Below are positions 25,146 to 34,392 of a DNA stretch of 64,000 nucleotides, in pieces. The notes beneath the pieces are model-generated. The model did no database searches, had not been told where the DNA came from, and worked only from the letters and a program-made list of their open reading frames with translations. A program made the translations under genes and the position numbers. Each line of letters starts with the position of its first letter. The first letter of the stretch is position 1. Source of the DNA: Balneola sp. (GTDB taxonomy: Bacteria; Bacteroidota; Rhodothermia; Balneolales; Balneolaceae); the NCBI GenBank assembly GCA_028284195.1, contig JANQSE010000002.1:124001-188000 (forward strand), written 5' to 3'.

Positions 25146-26441
25146 TTAATTAAGCTTTCTTCTGAAAAACATTAACTCTGTTAAGTTAACAGAAAAATTG
25201 ATTGCCCATATATTTTCTTTAATCAAATTGTTGGCTTTTGTTCCTCTTATCCCATATTGCAGACTAAGATCAAATGATGAGTTAGATCTGAACGTAGGAG
25301 ATATCAAGCCAATACCAGTTGAAAACCACAAAGTACTAATATCAGAGCCTTCAATATTTAAATGTCCCTGATCATATTGAACCCCTGCACCATATCGAAA
25401 GTTAGACAAAAAACGTTTTGATCTCGTTCTATACGGATGATATTGTATTCCGGCCCCAACAATGAATCTATTATCAAAAGCTTGTTCATCTCGTATGTTA
25501 AATTCGTATTTAGACTTTTTCCAATTTTCAAATTGAGCCTCTATAGAAGCATTAAATTTTGGGCTTGGGAAATAGGTAATTCCTCCGGCAACTTTTAGAG
25601 GAAGCGTAATTGTTCCATTTTCTGTAGCACCAATTTGAACGATTTGTTCTTCGTCATCTACGATTTGTTTTTTTTCTGTTGTTTTTTCAGAGTCAATTTG
25701 CAAGGGAAGTGTAAAGGAAACTCCCAATTGTATGATGTCGTTTCTTCGTATCGAATTCTTTGCGCTAAATAATAAACCTAATCTTTGTGAAAAGGCAGTT
25801 CCATTTATTCGATTCTCAATTCTGTTTATGGAATTACTATTACTAGTAATAGCTAACACTTCTGTATTTTGTTCTGTTAGAAAAGAATAAGAAGGGGCAT
25901 AACCAACAGATAAGTTATTGTTAATTTTGTATCCTAATCCTATTTCAAACTTTGTGATGCCACCTGAACCAAAGTTATTATAAGGGTAATTTTGAATGGT
26001 TCCATTCCCTAAAGCAATTTGTGTAGTTGAAGAAATGCTATATGAAGATCTTGTCTCTGGATAAAGAGCGACAGAGAGTCCTAACTTATTTTTGCTAAGG
26101 GGAAAAACAACATGAAAATTCCCGATTTTAAATAAAGAATTAATGCCAGTTGCAGCTGAATCAGAAATGGAATAATTGGTATAATCTAAATTGATAGAAG
26201 CTCTTGAGAAGCTGCCATTACCCCAAAATGCGGGGTTAAAGAGATTTGGGCTTTGAACATCATTAAAAGAAACTCCTAATATTCCCATTCCTTTTATTTG
26301 TGCTGAACTTTGCAAAATTGGAAGACCAGTTCCATAAATAGAATAAGCAGATCCGTTTTTTAACTCATCATTTTGAGCCGAAATTTCTTTTGCAAAAGCG
26401 AATAAAATTATAAAAAATAGAAAGATTTTTTTGATTAACAT
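25146..26441 (-). CDS. Outer-membrane beta-barrel protein, OmpP1/FadL-like
   Basis: 431 residues. Signal peptide MLIKKIFLFFIILFAFAKE ending near ISAQ. The mature start has GSAYSIYGTGLPILQSSAQI, then KGMGILGVSF and SPNLFNPAFWG, the degenerate AMGG...NPA motif of FadL/OmpP1-like barrels. The rest alternates polar and hydrophobic residues with many aromatic girdle positions. Its first base overlaps the end of the DUF4270 gene, so the lipoprotein and barrel are translationally coupled. The specific ligand or role is unknown. Confidence 0.7.
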   Translation of the reverse strand: MLIKKIFLFFIILFAFAKEISAQNDELKNGSAYSIYGTGLPILQSSAQIKGMGILGVSFNDVQSPNLFNPAFWGNGSFSRASINLDYTNYSISDSAATGINSLFKIGNFHVVFPLSKNKLGLSVALYPETRSSYSISSTTQIALGNGTIQNYPYNNFGSGGITKFEIGLGYKINNNLSVGYAPSYSFLTEQNTEVLAITSNSNSINRIENRINGTAFSQRLGLLFSAKNSIRRNDIIQLGVSFTLPLQIDSEKTTEKKQIVDDEEQIVQIGATENGTITLPLKVAGGITYFPSPKFNASIEAQFENWKKSKYEFNIRDEQAFDNRFIVGAGIQYHPYRTRSKRFLSNFRYGAGVQYDQGHLNIEGSDISTLWFSTGIGLISPTFRSNSSFDLSLQYGIRGTKANNLIKENIWAINFSVNLTELMFFRRKLN

Positions 26442-27646
26442 TATTTGACTATTGTAAAAACTATTTTTGGTCTCAAAGCTAAAGAAACTGTTTCATCAAA
26501 GATAATTGTAGAATTGAGTTGCCCAATTTCTGGATTGAGATTTAGATAAAGTATCCTATCACCAGGTTGGCTAAAAAAGTATTGGTTGATATGGTTTGTA
26601 ATATCAAACCTAAAGCTATTTGAAGCGTCATCTTTTAAACCAAAAAAATCCGTATTAGTGAACTGTAGTTCATATCTAAGGTTAGTATTTGCACCAAACT
26701 TTAAATCTATAAGAGGTATATCTGGCCTAAAGTGATTATTACTTGGAAGGCTTATTTCTAGTTGATCATTATCTTCATAAAGTACTAGTTCTGCTTTAAG
26801 AAGATTCTTTGGTTCGTACCCATTAATGGCATCTTCAAAGCTAACCTTGTAATAAGAATCGAAAATACTAGTAAGAACTAGTCGATTATTAATAATAGGG
26901 GAATTTGTTTTATTAACTATAAACGCATAATCAAGCAATCTAACACGCAAACTGTCTTTTCCAGGATCAGTTAAAAGAAATTCTATTTCATCGATTAAAG
27001 GATAAGATATTTTGCTTTGAGAGCTTTGATCGGGAACTATGGCAATACCAAAGAACTGATTATTGTATAGTGAGTCGATATTTTCATCAAAGCTATTAAC
27101 GAATCCTGCATATTCAAGTAAAAGGGATTCGGGAAGTCTGATAATTGAAGAATCTTCTTGAGAATATGTAAAAGAAGCTAAAACATTAGATTCATCAAAA
27201 TTTATTTGGTCGTTAGATAAAATACTATGTCCCCGCCAAAATTCATCAACCTTATAGATATTGAAATTTGTTGATGAGCTTGTATCTCCATAAGCGGAAT
27301 TAACATTCCATGTAAGTTTTAGTTCGAAATTATAATCATCATTTATTCTATTATCGAAATTAAGATTGGTTCCAATTGGTTTTAAATATGCAATTGACTC
27401 GATTGTGCCAAATAATGGATCATTGTAGCTTCCCATTGGCAGTGTGTTCAATCGTCCAGAAAAAATATCCAAACTTTGTTGTTCAAACCCGCTTACAAAA
27501 ACAGTATCAAAAATAACCTCAGGAGCATCAATTATTCCTCCCCCAACAGAATTTGGATCTGCACAGCCAACAAAGCTTCCAATAATTAACAAAGGTAAAA
27601 TAAGCCGTCTTGTTAGTGCGGCTTTAAAAACGCTTGTATGCATCAA
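26441..27646 (-). CDS. DUF4270-like lipoprotein
   Basis: 401 residues. Lipobox with C28 in LLIIGSFVGCADP, so a lipoprotein. The mature region begins GGGIIDAPEVIFDTVFVSGF and soon MGSYNDPLFGTIESIAYLK, which matches the opening of the Bacteroidota DUF4270 family (the Dp-FG motif). The remainder is beta-rich. In other Bacteroidota a DUF4270 gene lies next to the same half-length glycogen synthase, and that pair is kept here with a 17-base gap (recalled, not searched). Function is unknown; an envelope role is likely. Confidence 0.72.
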   Translation of the reverse strand: MMHTSVFKAALTRRLILPLLIIGSFVGCADPNSVGGGIIDAPEVIFDTVFVSGFEQQSLDIFSGRLNTLPMGSYNDPLFGTIESIAYLKPIGTNLNFDNRINDDYNFELKLTWNVNSAYGDTSSSTNFNIYKVDEFWRGHSILSNDQINFDESNVLASFTYSQEDSSIIRLPESLLLEYAGFVNSFDENIDSLYNNQFFGIAIVPDQSSQSKISYPLIDEIEFLLTDPGKDSLRVRLLDYAFIVNKTNSPIINNRLVLTSIFDSYYKVSFEDAINGYEPKNLLKAELVLYEDNDQLEISLPSNNHFRPDIPLIDLKFGANTNLRYELQFTNTDFFGLKDDASNSFRFDITNHINQYFFSQPGDRILYLNLNPEIGQLNSTIIFDETVSLALRPKIVFTIVK

Positions 27647-27663
27647 TAAAGTAGTTATGTTTA

Positions 27664-28461
27664 TTACTTAGCAATTTTATTGTAGTACTCAGCGAACTTA
27701 TCTGAAACATCTTCAGGTGCACCTTGAATTTTAAGAGGCTTAACGTTTAGCTCTTTAAAGGTATCGTCAAATTCATTATTGAGGTAATTTCCGGTTACAA
27801 CATGATCGCTGTACTGTAAACCCAATCTCAATAAATCAACTTTTCCGTTATCAGTAAGTTCGTTTATGTTTATATCTTCTGGCAACCCAAGTAATTCCAA
27901 AATTTTTGCTGTGTCGGCATGGCCTTCATTCTCGGGGTGGTGCAAATTGTAAACAATCTGTGTCTTTTTAAAGATTGCCTCATCTTTATACTTTGTTTTC
28001 ACCAGTAACGGAATTAAGCCTGCCGGCCAATCATGGCAATGGATAATGTCAGGTTCCCAACCAAGTTTCATAACAGTTTCAAGTACTCCTTTATTGTAGA
28101 AGGCTATACGTTCTGCGTTATCTTCATAAAACTCTTCTGTATTAGGCTTCTTAAATAGCCCTTTTCTTTTAAAATAAGTATCGTTATCCAAAAAATAGAC
28201 CTGTAGCTTTGCATTTGGGATACTTGCTACCTTAATCTTCATACTTTCTACATTCTCACCAACTTCAACTTCTATTCCTGATAACCTGATAACTTCATGT
28301 AAGCGATTTCTTCTGTCGTTTATTGTTCCATACTTGGGAAGAAGAACTCGTATTTCAAACCCTTTATCCTGTAATGAAGCAGGCAAAAACCGCAGTAAAT
28401 CGGCTGTGTAAGTCATTCTGGCGAATGGGGAAATTTCTGCTGCTGCGTATAAAATTTTCAT
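27664..28461 (-). CDS. Half-length glycogen/starch synthase-like protein (GT5 domain only)
   Basis: 265 residues, versus ~470-500 for a true GlgA. MKILYAAAEISPFARMTYTA, LPKYGTINDRRNRLHEVIRL, VYFLDNDTYFKRKGLF and DIIHCHDWPAGLIPL match the N-terminal Rossmann half. The second (GT1-like) half, with its donor-binding residues, is missing and the stop is clean. The K-T/V-G-G loop that holds ADP-glucose in GlgA is replaced by SPFARMTYTAD. So a glucosyltransferase activity is doubtful. Such short forms are a known Bacteroidota type; they may be scaffolds or regulators. It lies 6 bases after comA. Confidence 0.85.
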   Translation of the reverse strand: MKILYAAAEISPFARMTYTADLLRFLPASLQDKGFEIRVLLPKYGTINDRRNRLHEVIRLSGIEVEVGENVESMKIKVASIPNAKLQVYFLDNDTYFKRKGLFKKPNTEEFYEDNAERIAFYNKGVLETVMKLGWEPDIIHCHDWPAGLIPLLVKTKYKDEAIFKKTQIVYNLHHPENEGHADTAKILELLGLPEDININELTDNGKVDLLRLGLQYSDHVVTGNYLNNEFDDTFKELNVKPLKIQGAPEDVSDKFAEYYNKIAK

Positions 28462-28467
28462 AGAATC

Positions 28468-29322
28468 CTAGTTCTCTTTATTTGAAATTGAGTGGTCTTC
28501 GGTTATTTCTTTTAAATATGGATTTTCAATTGATACAAAATCCATTAGTGTATCGCCCCGTAAACCTTGCCGTATTGTTTCGAGCGAAATCACTTCATTT
28601 GGGGGGATATTTCCAAGATTTACATTGCTGCCATATTTTTTAATGAACCAAACCTGTTGTTCTTTTTTTGGTGCTTCAAAAATAAGTTTCTCTACTGAAA
28701 TCTGATCGGTAATTTCTTCTATAAGTCCGGATCGGATTTCACCATTAGGCCTGAAAACACCAACGGTACCACTTTCTCTGGCTTCACATATTACCTTTTG
28801 GGATCCCGCTTCAAGTTCTTGTTCGATAACGCGTACCCATTTATAAGGAGGAATTACTTCATTTGGATTTTTACTTCCAACTTCTGAATAGACTATAAAG
28901 TCTTGACTCAATTCTTTGATAATAGATTGCTTTTTTTCATCCGAAAGCCAAATGGAACCGTTTGAAACTTCAACTGTATTAATGTGGTGTTTATACAAAA
29001 GTTTTACATATGCATCTAACTGGCCTCGCATTAAGTAAGCTTCAAATAAGGTGCCTCCAAAATAAACCGGAATTCCTGCATCTGCATAAACAGCGAGCTT
29101 TTCTTCTAGTTTTTGAGTGACAAGTGCAGTTCCCCATCCTAGCTTAACAACATCGACAGAATCGGAACATACATCGCAAAAATCTTCGCATTGCCTTACG
29201 CTATACCCTTTATCTAATACAAAGGTCATACCATTTGTGCGAGGCTTTTGAGATCGAATTGGCAAATTATTTAATGTAAACGGCATTTCTATCTTAAAAT
29301 TCAAAGCCCTAAATATACTCAT
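28468..29322 (-). CDS. comA: Phosphosulfolactate synthase (ComA family)
   Basis: Joins phosphoenolpyruvate and sulfite to 3-phosphosulfolactate, first step toward coenzyme M in archaea and sulfolactate in some bacteria. 284 residues. KPRTNGMTFVLDKGYS, VDVVKLGWGTALVT, VYFGGTLFEAYL, NTVEVSNGSI and YSEVGSKNP are the family's conserved barrel segments. Start at 29322 or 29286. It sits between malQ and the half glycogen synthase. No comB or comC is in the window, so the product's fate is open; feeding cysteate for sulfonolipids is one possibility (inference). Confidence 0.9.
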   Translation of the reverse strand: MSIFRALNFKIEMPFTLNNLPIRSQKPRTNGMTFVLDKGYSVRQCEDFCDVCSDSVDVVKLGWGTALVTQKLEEKLAVYADAGIPVYFGGTLFEAYLMRGQLDAYVKLLYKHHINTVEVSNGSIWLSDEKKQSIIKELSQDFIVYSEVGSKNPNEVIPPYKWVRVIEQELEAGSQKVICEARESGTVGVFRPNGEIRSGLIEEITDQISVEKLIFEAPKKEQQVWFIKKYGSNVNLGNIPPNEVISLETIRQGLRGDTLMDFVSIENPYLKEITEDHSISNKEN

Positions 29323-29355
29323 TCTATGAATGGTATTAAAGAACGCGTTTTTTAT

Positions 29356-30846
29356 TTATTTGCGATTGCTCTTGTCTGCTAAATCCAGAATTCTTTGGCG
29401 GTCAATTGTTGCAAACATCTCCTCTGTATATCTCCATACCCAATTGCCGGAAGATGTGCCGGGGATATTTATTCGGTGTTTTTCATCTAGCCCTATAAAA
29501 TCCTGCAGAGGAAAGATGGCCTGATCGGCAACTGAAAACATGCCAAGCCTGATAAATTCCCAGTGTATATCGTTCCCGTTTGATCGCGTATATATTCTTG
29601 CTTTGTGTTTTTCAATCTCAGGAGCGGAGTTATACCAGCCAATGCTTGTATCATTATCGTGAGTGCCGGAATATGCCACACAGTTTTGAGGGTAATTGTG
29701 TGGAAGAAAGCTATTGGATGAATTAGAGTCGAAAGCAAATTGAATAATCTTCATTCCGGGGAAATTATATTTATCTCTTAGTTTCTCGACACCCTCAGTA
29801 ACAAATCCCAAATCTTCTGCCAGAATCGGGAGTTCTCCGCAAGCCTCTAAAATTGTATCGAAGAGCTTTTCTCCTGGGCCTTTAACCCACCGTCCGTTTT
29901 CTGCTGTTTTTTCTGAAGCTTTTATTTCCCAGTAAGCATCAAAACCTCTGAAGTGATCCACACGTATGGCGTCGTACATGTTAAACATATGCTTGAAACG
30001 ATCTATCCACCACGAGAAATTATCTTTTTCCAGCTCTTTCCATCTGTAAAGAGGGTTTCCCCACAGTTGGCCGGTTTTACTGAAATAATCAGGCGGTACA
30101 CCTGCTACCAGTGTTCTATTTCCCTTTTTATCTACTTCAAAAAATTGTGAGTTGGACCACACATCAGCACTATTATGATCTACGAAAATGGGGATATCTC
30201 CAATAATTCGTATAGCTTTATTATTTGCATATTTTTTGAGATCCATCCACTGGGAGAAGAACTCAAATTGCAGCCAAACCTGATATTCAATTTCTTTTTT
30301 GAACTTTTTCTTTGCGGTTTTAACAGCTTCGGGCTTTCTTTGCGTAAGCTTCTGATTCCAGGTATTCCATGGCTGCATTTTTTGGTTAAGCCCACAGGCC
30401 ATAAATAAAGAGTAATTATCAAGCCAGCTTTTATTTTTTCTTTTGAACGCTTTTAATTCTGTTTTCTGTTTTTCTGTACTATTCTTATAAAAGCGATCGG
30501 CTGCAATTTGAAAAAGCTGATCTTTGTTTTCGAAGGACGTTTCATAGTTGACCAGAGTGGTAGATGGGAGTTCTGCTTTAGCTGTTTCTTTTTTAGTCAG
30601 TAATCCTTTTTCTACCAGAATGTCAGGTGCAATCAAATATGGATTTCCTGCAAAGGCAGAATAACTTGCATAAGGGGAATTGCCATAACCGGTAGGTGTT
30701 AGAGGCAATATCTGCCAGATGGTTTGGCCTGTATTTTCCAGGAAATCGATGAATTTTCTTGCTTCATTTCCAAAATCGCCAATTCCGTATTTGCCCGGAA
30801 ATGATGTAGGATGAACAAGTGTACCACAAGATCGGGGAAATCTCAT
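29356..30846 (-). CDS. malQ: 4-alpha-glucanotransferase (amylomaltase)
   Basis: Moves alpha-1,4-glucan segments between chains; GH77 family. 496 residues, the bacterial/plant D-enzyme size. RSCGTLVHPTSFPGKYGIGD starts the domain; the catalytic trio is D in AIRVDHFRGF, E in LPILAEDLGF and D in SGTHDNDTSIGW. The start at 30846 overlaps the glgB stop as ATGA; the frame runs on upstream to 30933 but only inside glgB. Likely remodels the glycogen made or branched by GlgB. Confidence 0.95.
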   Translation of the reverse strand: MRFPRSCGTLVHPTSFPGKYGIGDFGNEARKFIDFLENTGQTIWQILPLTPTGYGNSPYASYSAFAGNPYLIAPDILVEKGLLTKKETAKAELPSTTLVNYETSFENKDQLFQIAADRFYKNSTEKQKTELKAFKRKNKSWLDNYSLFMACGLNQKMQPWNTWNQKLTQRKPEAVKTAKKKFKKEIEYQVWLQFEFFSQWMDLKKYANNKAIRIIGDIPIFVDHNSADVWSNSQFFEVDKKGNRTLVAGVPPDYFSKTGQLWGNPLYRWKELEKDNFSWWIDRFKHMFNMYDAIRVDHFRGFDAYWEIKASEKTAENGRWVKGPGEKLFDTILEACGELPILAEDLGFVTEGVEKLRDKYNFPGMKIIQFAFDSNSSNSFLPHNYPQNCVAYSGTHDNDTSIGWYNSAPEIEKHKARIYTRSNGNDIHWEFIRLGMFSVADQAIFPLQDFIGLDEKHRINIPGTSSGNWVWRYTEEMFATIDRQRILDLADKSNRK

Positions 30847-33053
30847 TTCGTGTTCTTTGGTTTTAGTATTAAACCCGCCAAGGGAGGTATAGTAATGTTT
30901 ATGTATGCAGGTTGATCGTGCCAATCTCCCCATTTTGCTTGAACAGTTGAGTCTCCAGCGTTGCTGCCACCGTAATACTCTGAATCTGTATTCATCAACA
31001 CTTGGAATGTACCATCTGTAGGAACCCCAATCTGATAGCCGTAATGAACAGTAGGAGTAAAGTTCAATATTACGACCAAAAAGTCATTTCTATTTTTACC
31101 CCTTCTAATGAATGAAATTAAACTGTGATCAGCATCGCTTACATCAATCCATTTAAAGCCTCTCCAGTCCGAATCTATTTGATGGAGAGCCGTTTCTTTT
31201 TTTGAAACTTTATTAAGGTCTTTCACGAGCTGTTGAAGGCCTTGGTGTTTACTCCATTCTAACAGGTGCCAATCTAAAGAATTGTCATGATTCCACTCAG
31301 ACCATTGCCCGAATTCGCCTCCCATAAACAGTAAATTTTTACCGGGATGAGTATACATGTATAAATAAAGTAATCTGAGATTAGCAAATTTTTGCCAATC
31401 ATCTCCGGGCATTTTTGAGAGCATAGACTTTTTCATGTGTACCACTTCATCGTGAGAAAATGGCAAAGTAAAATGCTCTGAGAAAGCATATATCATAGAG
31501 AAAGTAAGTTGATCCTGGTGGTACTTTCGGTGGACAGGATCTTTTTCTATATATGCAAGTGTATCATTCATCCATCCCATATTCCATTTGTAATCGAAGC
31601 CTAAACCGCCGGTTTCGGTAGGCCTCGAAACTCCGCCCCATGAAGTGGATTCTTCTGCGAATGTTAACACTCCCGGAAATTCCGAATGCAATACATCATT
31701 GAATTTTCTGAGAAAATCTATGGCTTCAATATTTTCACGGCTGCCATATTTGTTAGGAATCCATTCGCCTTCTTTTCTTGAATAGTCCAGATAAAGCATA
31801 GAAGCTACTGCATCCACACGAAGTCCATCAATATGGAATTTATCACACCAATACACGGCATTCGAAATTAAAAAGTTTTGAACCTCGGTACGTCCATAGT
31901 TGAAAATACAGGTTCCCCAGTCTCGGTGTTCGCCTTGCCGGGGATCCTCATGCTCGTATAACCCTGTTCCATCGAAACGGCGCAGGCCATGCTCATCTTT
32001 TGCGAAGTGTGCAGGAACCCAATCAAGAATTACTCCGATTCCGGCTTTATGGCATTCATCAACAAAGAACATGAAATCGGTTGGGCAGCCAAACCGGCTT
32101 GTTGGGGCAAAATACCCTGTAATCTGATATCCCCAAGAAGGATCGTATGGATGCTCAGCGATGGGTAGTAGTTCTATATGAGTAAAACCCATTTCTTTAA
32201 CATAAGGAATAAGTTCTTTAGCCAGTTCTCGGTAGCTCAAAAAGCCATTTTCTTGTTCTGTTTTTCTACGCCAGGACCCGATATGGAGTTCGTAAATAGA
32301 AATGGGCTGATCTTCTTTTTGATATTGATTTCGTGATTTTATCCACTTTTCGTCCCCCCATTTATAATCGTTCAGTTCAGTAATTACTGAAGAGGTGTCG
32401 GGCCGAATTTGAGCGTTAAAGGCATAAGGGTCTGCCTTTATAAAAGGAGCATCCTGAGCTGGAGTTTTTATCTCGAATTTGTATAAATCGCCGGAAGCAG
32501 CATGTGGAATAAACATTTCCCATAATCCCTGATCATGAAATTTCCTCATCGAGTGTACCCTTCCATCCCAGTTGTTAAAAGAGCCAACCACGCTTACTCT
32601 ATATGCTGCCGGGGCACTTACTACAAAGTATGTTCCCTTGATGCCATCTACTTTTTTGGGATGAGCTCCCATAAATTCATAGGCTTTTTGGTGGTTTCCT
32701 TCGCCCCAAAGCTGCAGATCAAAATCAGTTAATAGCGAATCAAAACTATAGGCATCGCTGATATCAAATTTCTTTCCTTCATAAGGGGTTACTTTCAATT
32801 TATAAGAGAATTTTTTCTTTCTTTTTGGGATAATTATTTCGAACAGCCCTTCGTCAGAAATTTTTTCGAGCTCAAGGGGTTTCGATTTGCCTATTAAAAT
32901 TTCCAGCTTTTTAGCTTCCGGACGGAAAGCCCGCACCACCAACTTTTCTTTGCCCTTTTCAGAAATGGTGTGTAAGCCCAGTATTGAAAATGGATCTCCA
33001 TGTGCCCCATTAGAAATGGAGGCTATAGTTTCTTTACCAATTGTTGAGCGCAT
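30843..33053 (-). CDS. glgB: 1,4-alpha-glucan branching enzyme
   Basis: Creates alpha-1,6 branches in glycogen; GH13. 736 residues, with an extra N-terminal CBM48-like domain (~1-110), a second (~120-220, YFVVSAPAAYRVSVVGSFNN) and the catalytic barrel. ELHIGSWRR, DWVPAHFAKDEHGL, the nucleophile region DGLRVDAVASMLYLDY, acid/base FAEESTSW and FSHDEVVHMKKSML are the canonical motifs. First gene of the minus-strand run; divergent from the LolC/E-like permease gene. Confidence 0.96.
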   Translation of the reverse strand: MRSTIGKETIASISNGAHGDPFSILGLHTISEKGKEKLVVRAFRPEAKKLEILIGKSKPLELEKISDEGLFEIIIPKRKKKFSYKLKVTPYEGKKFDISDAYSFDSLLTDFDLQLWGEGNHQKAYEFMGAHPKKVDGIKGTYFVVSAPAAYRVSVVGSFNNWDGRVHSMRKFHDQGLWEMFIPHAASGDLYKFEIKTPAQDAPFIKADPYAFNAQIRPDTSSVITELNDYKWGDEKWIKSRNQYQKEDQPISIYELHIGSWRRKTEQENGFLSYRELAKELIPYVKEMGFTHIELLPIAEHPYDPSWGYQITGYFAPTSRFGCPTDFMFFVDECHKAGIGVILDWVPAHFAKDEHGLRRFDGTGLYEHEDPRQGEHRDWGTCIFNYGRTEVQNFLISNAVYWCDKFHIDGLRVDAVASMLYLDYSRKEGEWIPNKYGSRENIEAIDFLRKFNDVLHSEFPGVLTFAEESTSWGGVSRPTETGGLGFDYKWNMGWMNDTLAYIEKDPVHRKYHQDQLTFSMIYAFSEHFTLPFSHDEVVHMKKSMLSKMPGDDWQKFANLRLLYLYMYTHPGKNLLFMGGEFGQWSEWNHDNSLDWHLLEWSKHQGLQQLVKDLNKVSKKETALHQIDSDWRGFKWIDVSDADHSLISFIRRGKNRNDFLVVILNFTPTVHYGYQIGVPTDGTFQVLMNTDSEYYGGSNAGDSTVQAKWGDWHDQPAYINITIPPLAGLILKPKNTK

Positions 33054-33153
33054 TACCCCTCTGTATTCTTAAGGGCAAAAAGATAGTAATTTTGAGCTAA
33101 ATCTTTCGTAGTAATCAAGATGCTTTCCATTCATTCATTTTCTATTTTTGTTT

Positions 33154-34380
33154 ATGCATTATACCAGCCAGATAGCACAACGCTATCTTTTTTCTAAAAA
33201 GCACATTTCGTTAATCTCTACACTTACATTTATAAGTATTATAGGGGTTACTATAGGAACAGCTTTACTTATAGTTGTTTTGTCTGTGTTAAATGGTTTT
33301 TTTGAAGTAGTAAAGGGTTTTCTTCTTTCATATGATCCCGACTTGAGATTAGAAGCTTCTGCATCTGCTACTTTTAAACAGAACGAAGAGGTACTATCAA
33401 GAATAAGTGCATTGCCGGAAGTCACTCTTTTATCACCTTATGTAGAAGGGAAGGCACTACTAACTAATAATAATGAGGAAAGTAAGGTAATTGAGATTCG
33501 CGGGGTTGAAAACAACACGTTTGTTAAGTTTATTGAGATAGAAAATAGTATAGATGCCGGTATTTTTGATTTAAGCGTGAGAAATGGAAAGCCGGGATTA
33601 GTAATAAGTGAATTACTAAGGCAGGAACTGGATTTGAGCCTTGGTGATGAGGTGGCACTATTAAGTGCTTCGGGAATGAGAAGAACACTTACACATATAA
33701 CAGTTCCCAGATTATACCGTTTTGAAGTTAGAGGTACATATACACTTGAGCACATTGGAGAAGGAGCACAGGCTTTTATTGATATAGCTGCGGCACAAAG
33801 ATTATTCAGAGTCAGAAACAATATATCCGGCATTGATATTAAACTTACTGACAGCGAACTTGCTGAAGACGTAAAACCGGGTGTTCAATCAAGTTTGGGC
33901 AGCGGATACAAAGTTTCTACGTGGTACGATCTTCAAAAGCCTCTTTATGATGTAATGTATCTGGAAAAGTGGGGAGCCTATATCATTTTGATGATAATCA
34001 TTATTGTTGCAGTATTGAACATAATCGGCTCATTAACTATGATCGTAATTCAAAAGAGGAGAGACATTGGCATTCTTATTTCTATGGGATATACTAAGTC
34101 GGCTATTAAAACCATTTTTAGAAAACAGGGGTTATATATAGGAATAATTGGATGCGTTTTTGGAGGGCTGTTTGGCCTTTTGTTGTGTTGGCTGCAAATC
34201 AAGTTTCAGATAATAAAACTTTCAACCGCGTTTTTGATTGATGCTTACCCGGTTCAAATACAGATACTTGATGTGGCTTTGATTCTTCTGGGAAGCCTGT
34301 TCTTATGCATTGCAGCAAGCTGGTTTCCTGCAACCAAAGCTTCGGAAGTTCAGCCTGCTAATGCGGTGAGGTACGAATAA
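33154..34380 (+). CDS. LolC/LolE-like ABC transporter permease
   Basis: 408 residues. One N-terminal helix (LISTLTFISIIGVTIGTALL), a large periplasmic domain (~60-265), and three C-terminal helices forming the FtsX/MacB fold (~275-405, IGILISMGYTKSAIKTIFRK). The start IAQRYLFSKKH is typical of lipoprotein-releasing LolC/E permeases, which hand outer-membrane lipoproteins to LolA. No ATPase (LolD) gene is adjacent. ATG 33154 is preferred over the TTG at 33148. It converges on topA. Confidence 0.85.
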   Translation: MHYTSQIAQRYLFSKKHISLISTLTFISIIGVTIGTALLIVVLSVLNGFFEVVKGFLLSYDPDLRLEASASATFKQNEEVLSRISALPEVTLLSPYVEGKALLTNNNEESKVIEIRGVENNTFVKFIEIENSIDAGIFDLSVRNGKPGLVISELLRQELDLSLGDEVALLSASGMRRTLTHITVPRLYRFEVRGTYTLEHIGEGAQAFIDIAAAQRLFRVRNNISGIDIKLTDSELAEDVKPGVQSSLGSGYKVSTWYDLQKPLYDVMYLEKWGAYIILMIIIIVAVLNIIGSLTMIVIQKRRDIGILISMGYTKSAIKTIFRKQGLYIGIIGCVFGGLFGLLLCWLQIKFQIIKLSTAFLIDAYPVQIQILDVALILLGSLFLCIAASWFPATKASEVQPANAVRYE

Positions 34381-34392
34381 AACTCAGCTGGT

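Noticed and set aside
30847..30933. Upstream extension of malQ
   Set aside because: The extra 29 codons lie inside glgB, and the GH77 N-terminus begins at the ATG that overlaps the glgB stop.
33143..33150. TATTTTTG as a -7 promoter box for the LolC/E-like gene
   Set aside because: It lies only 3 bases before the chosen ATG, so transcription would begin inside the gene; probably chance in T-rich DNA.
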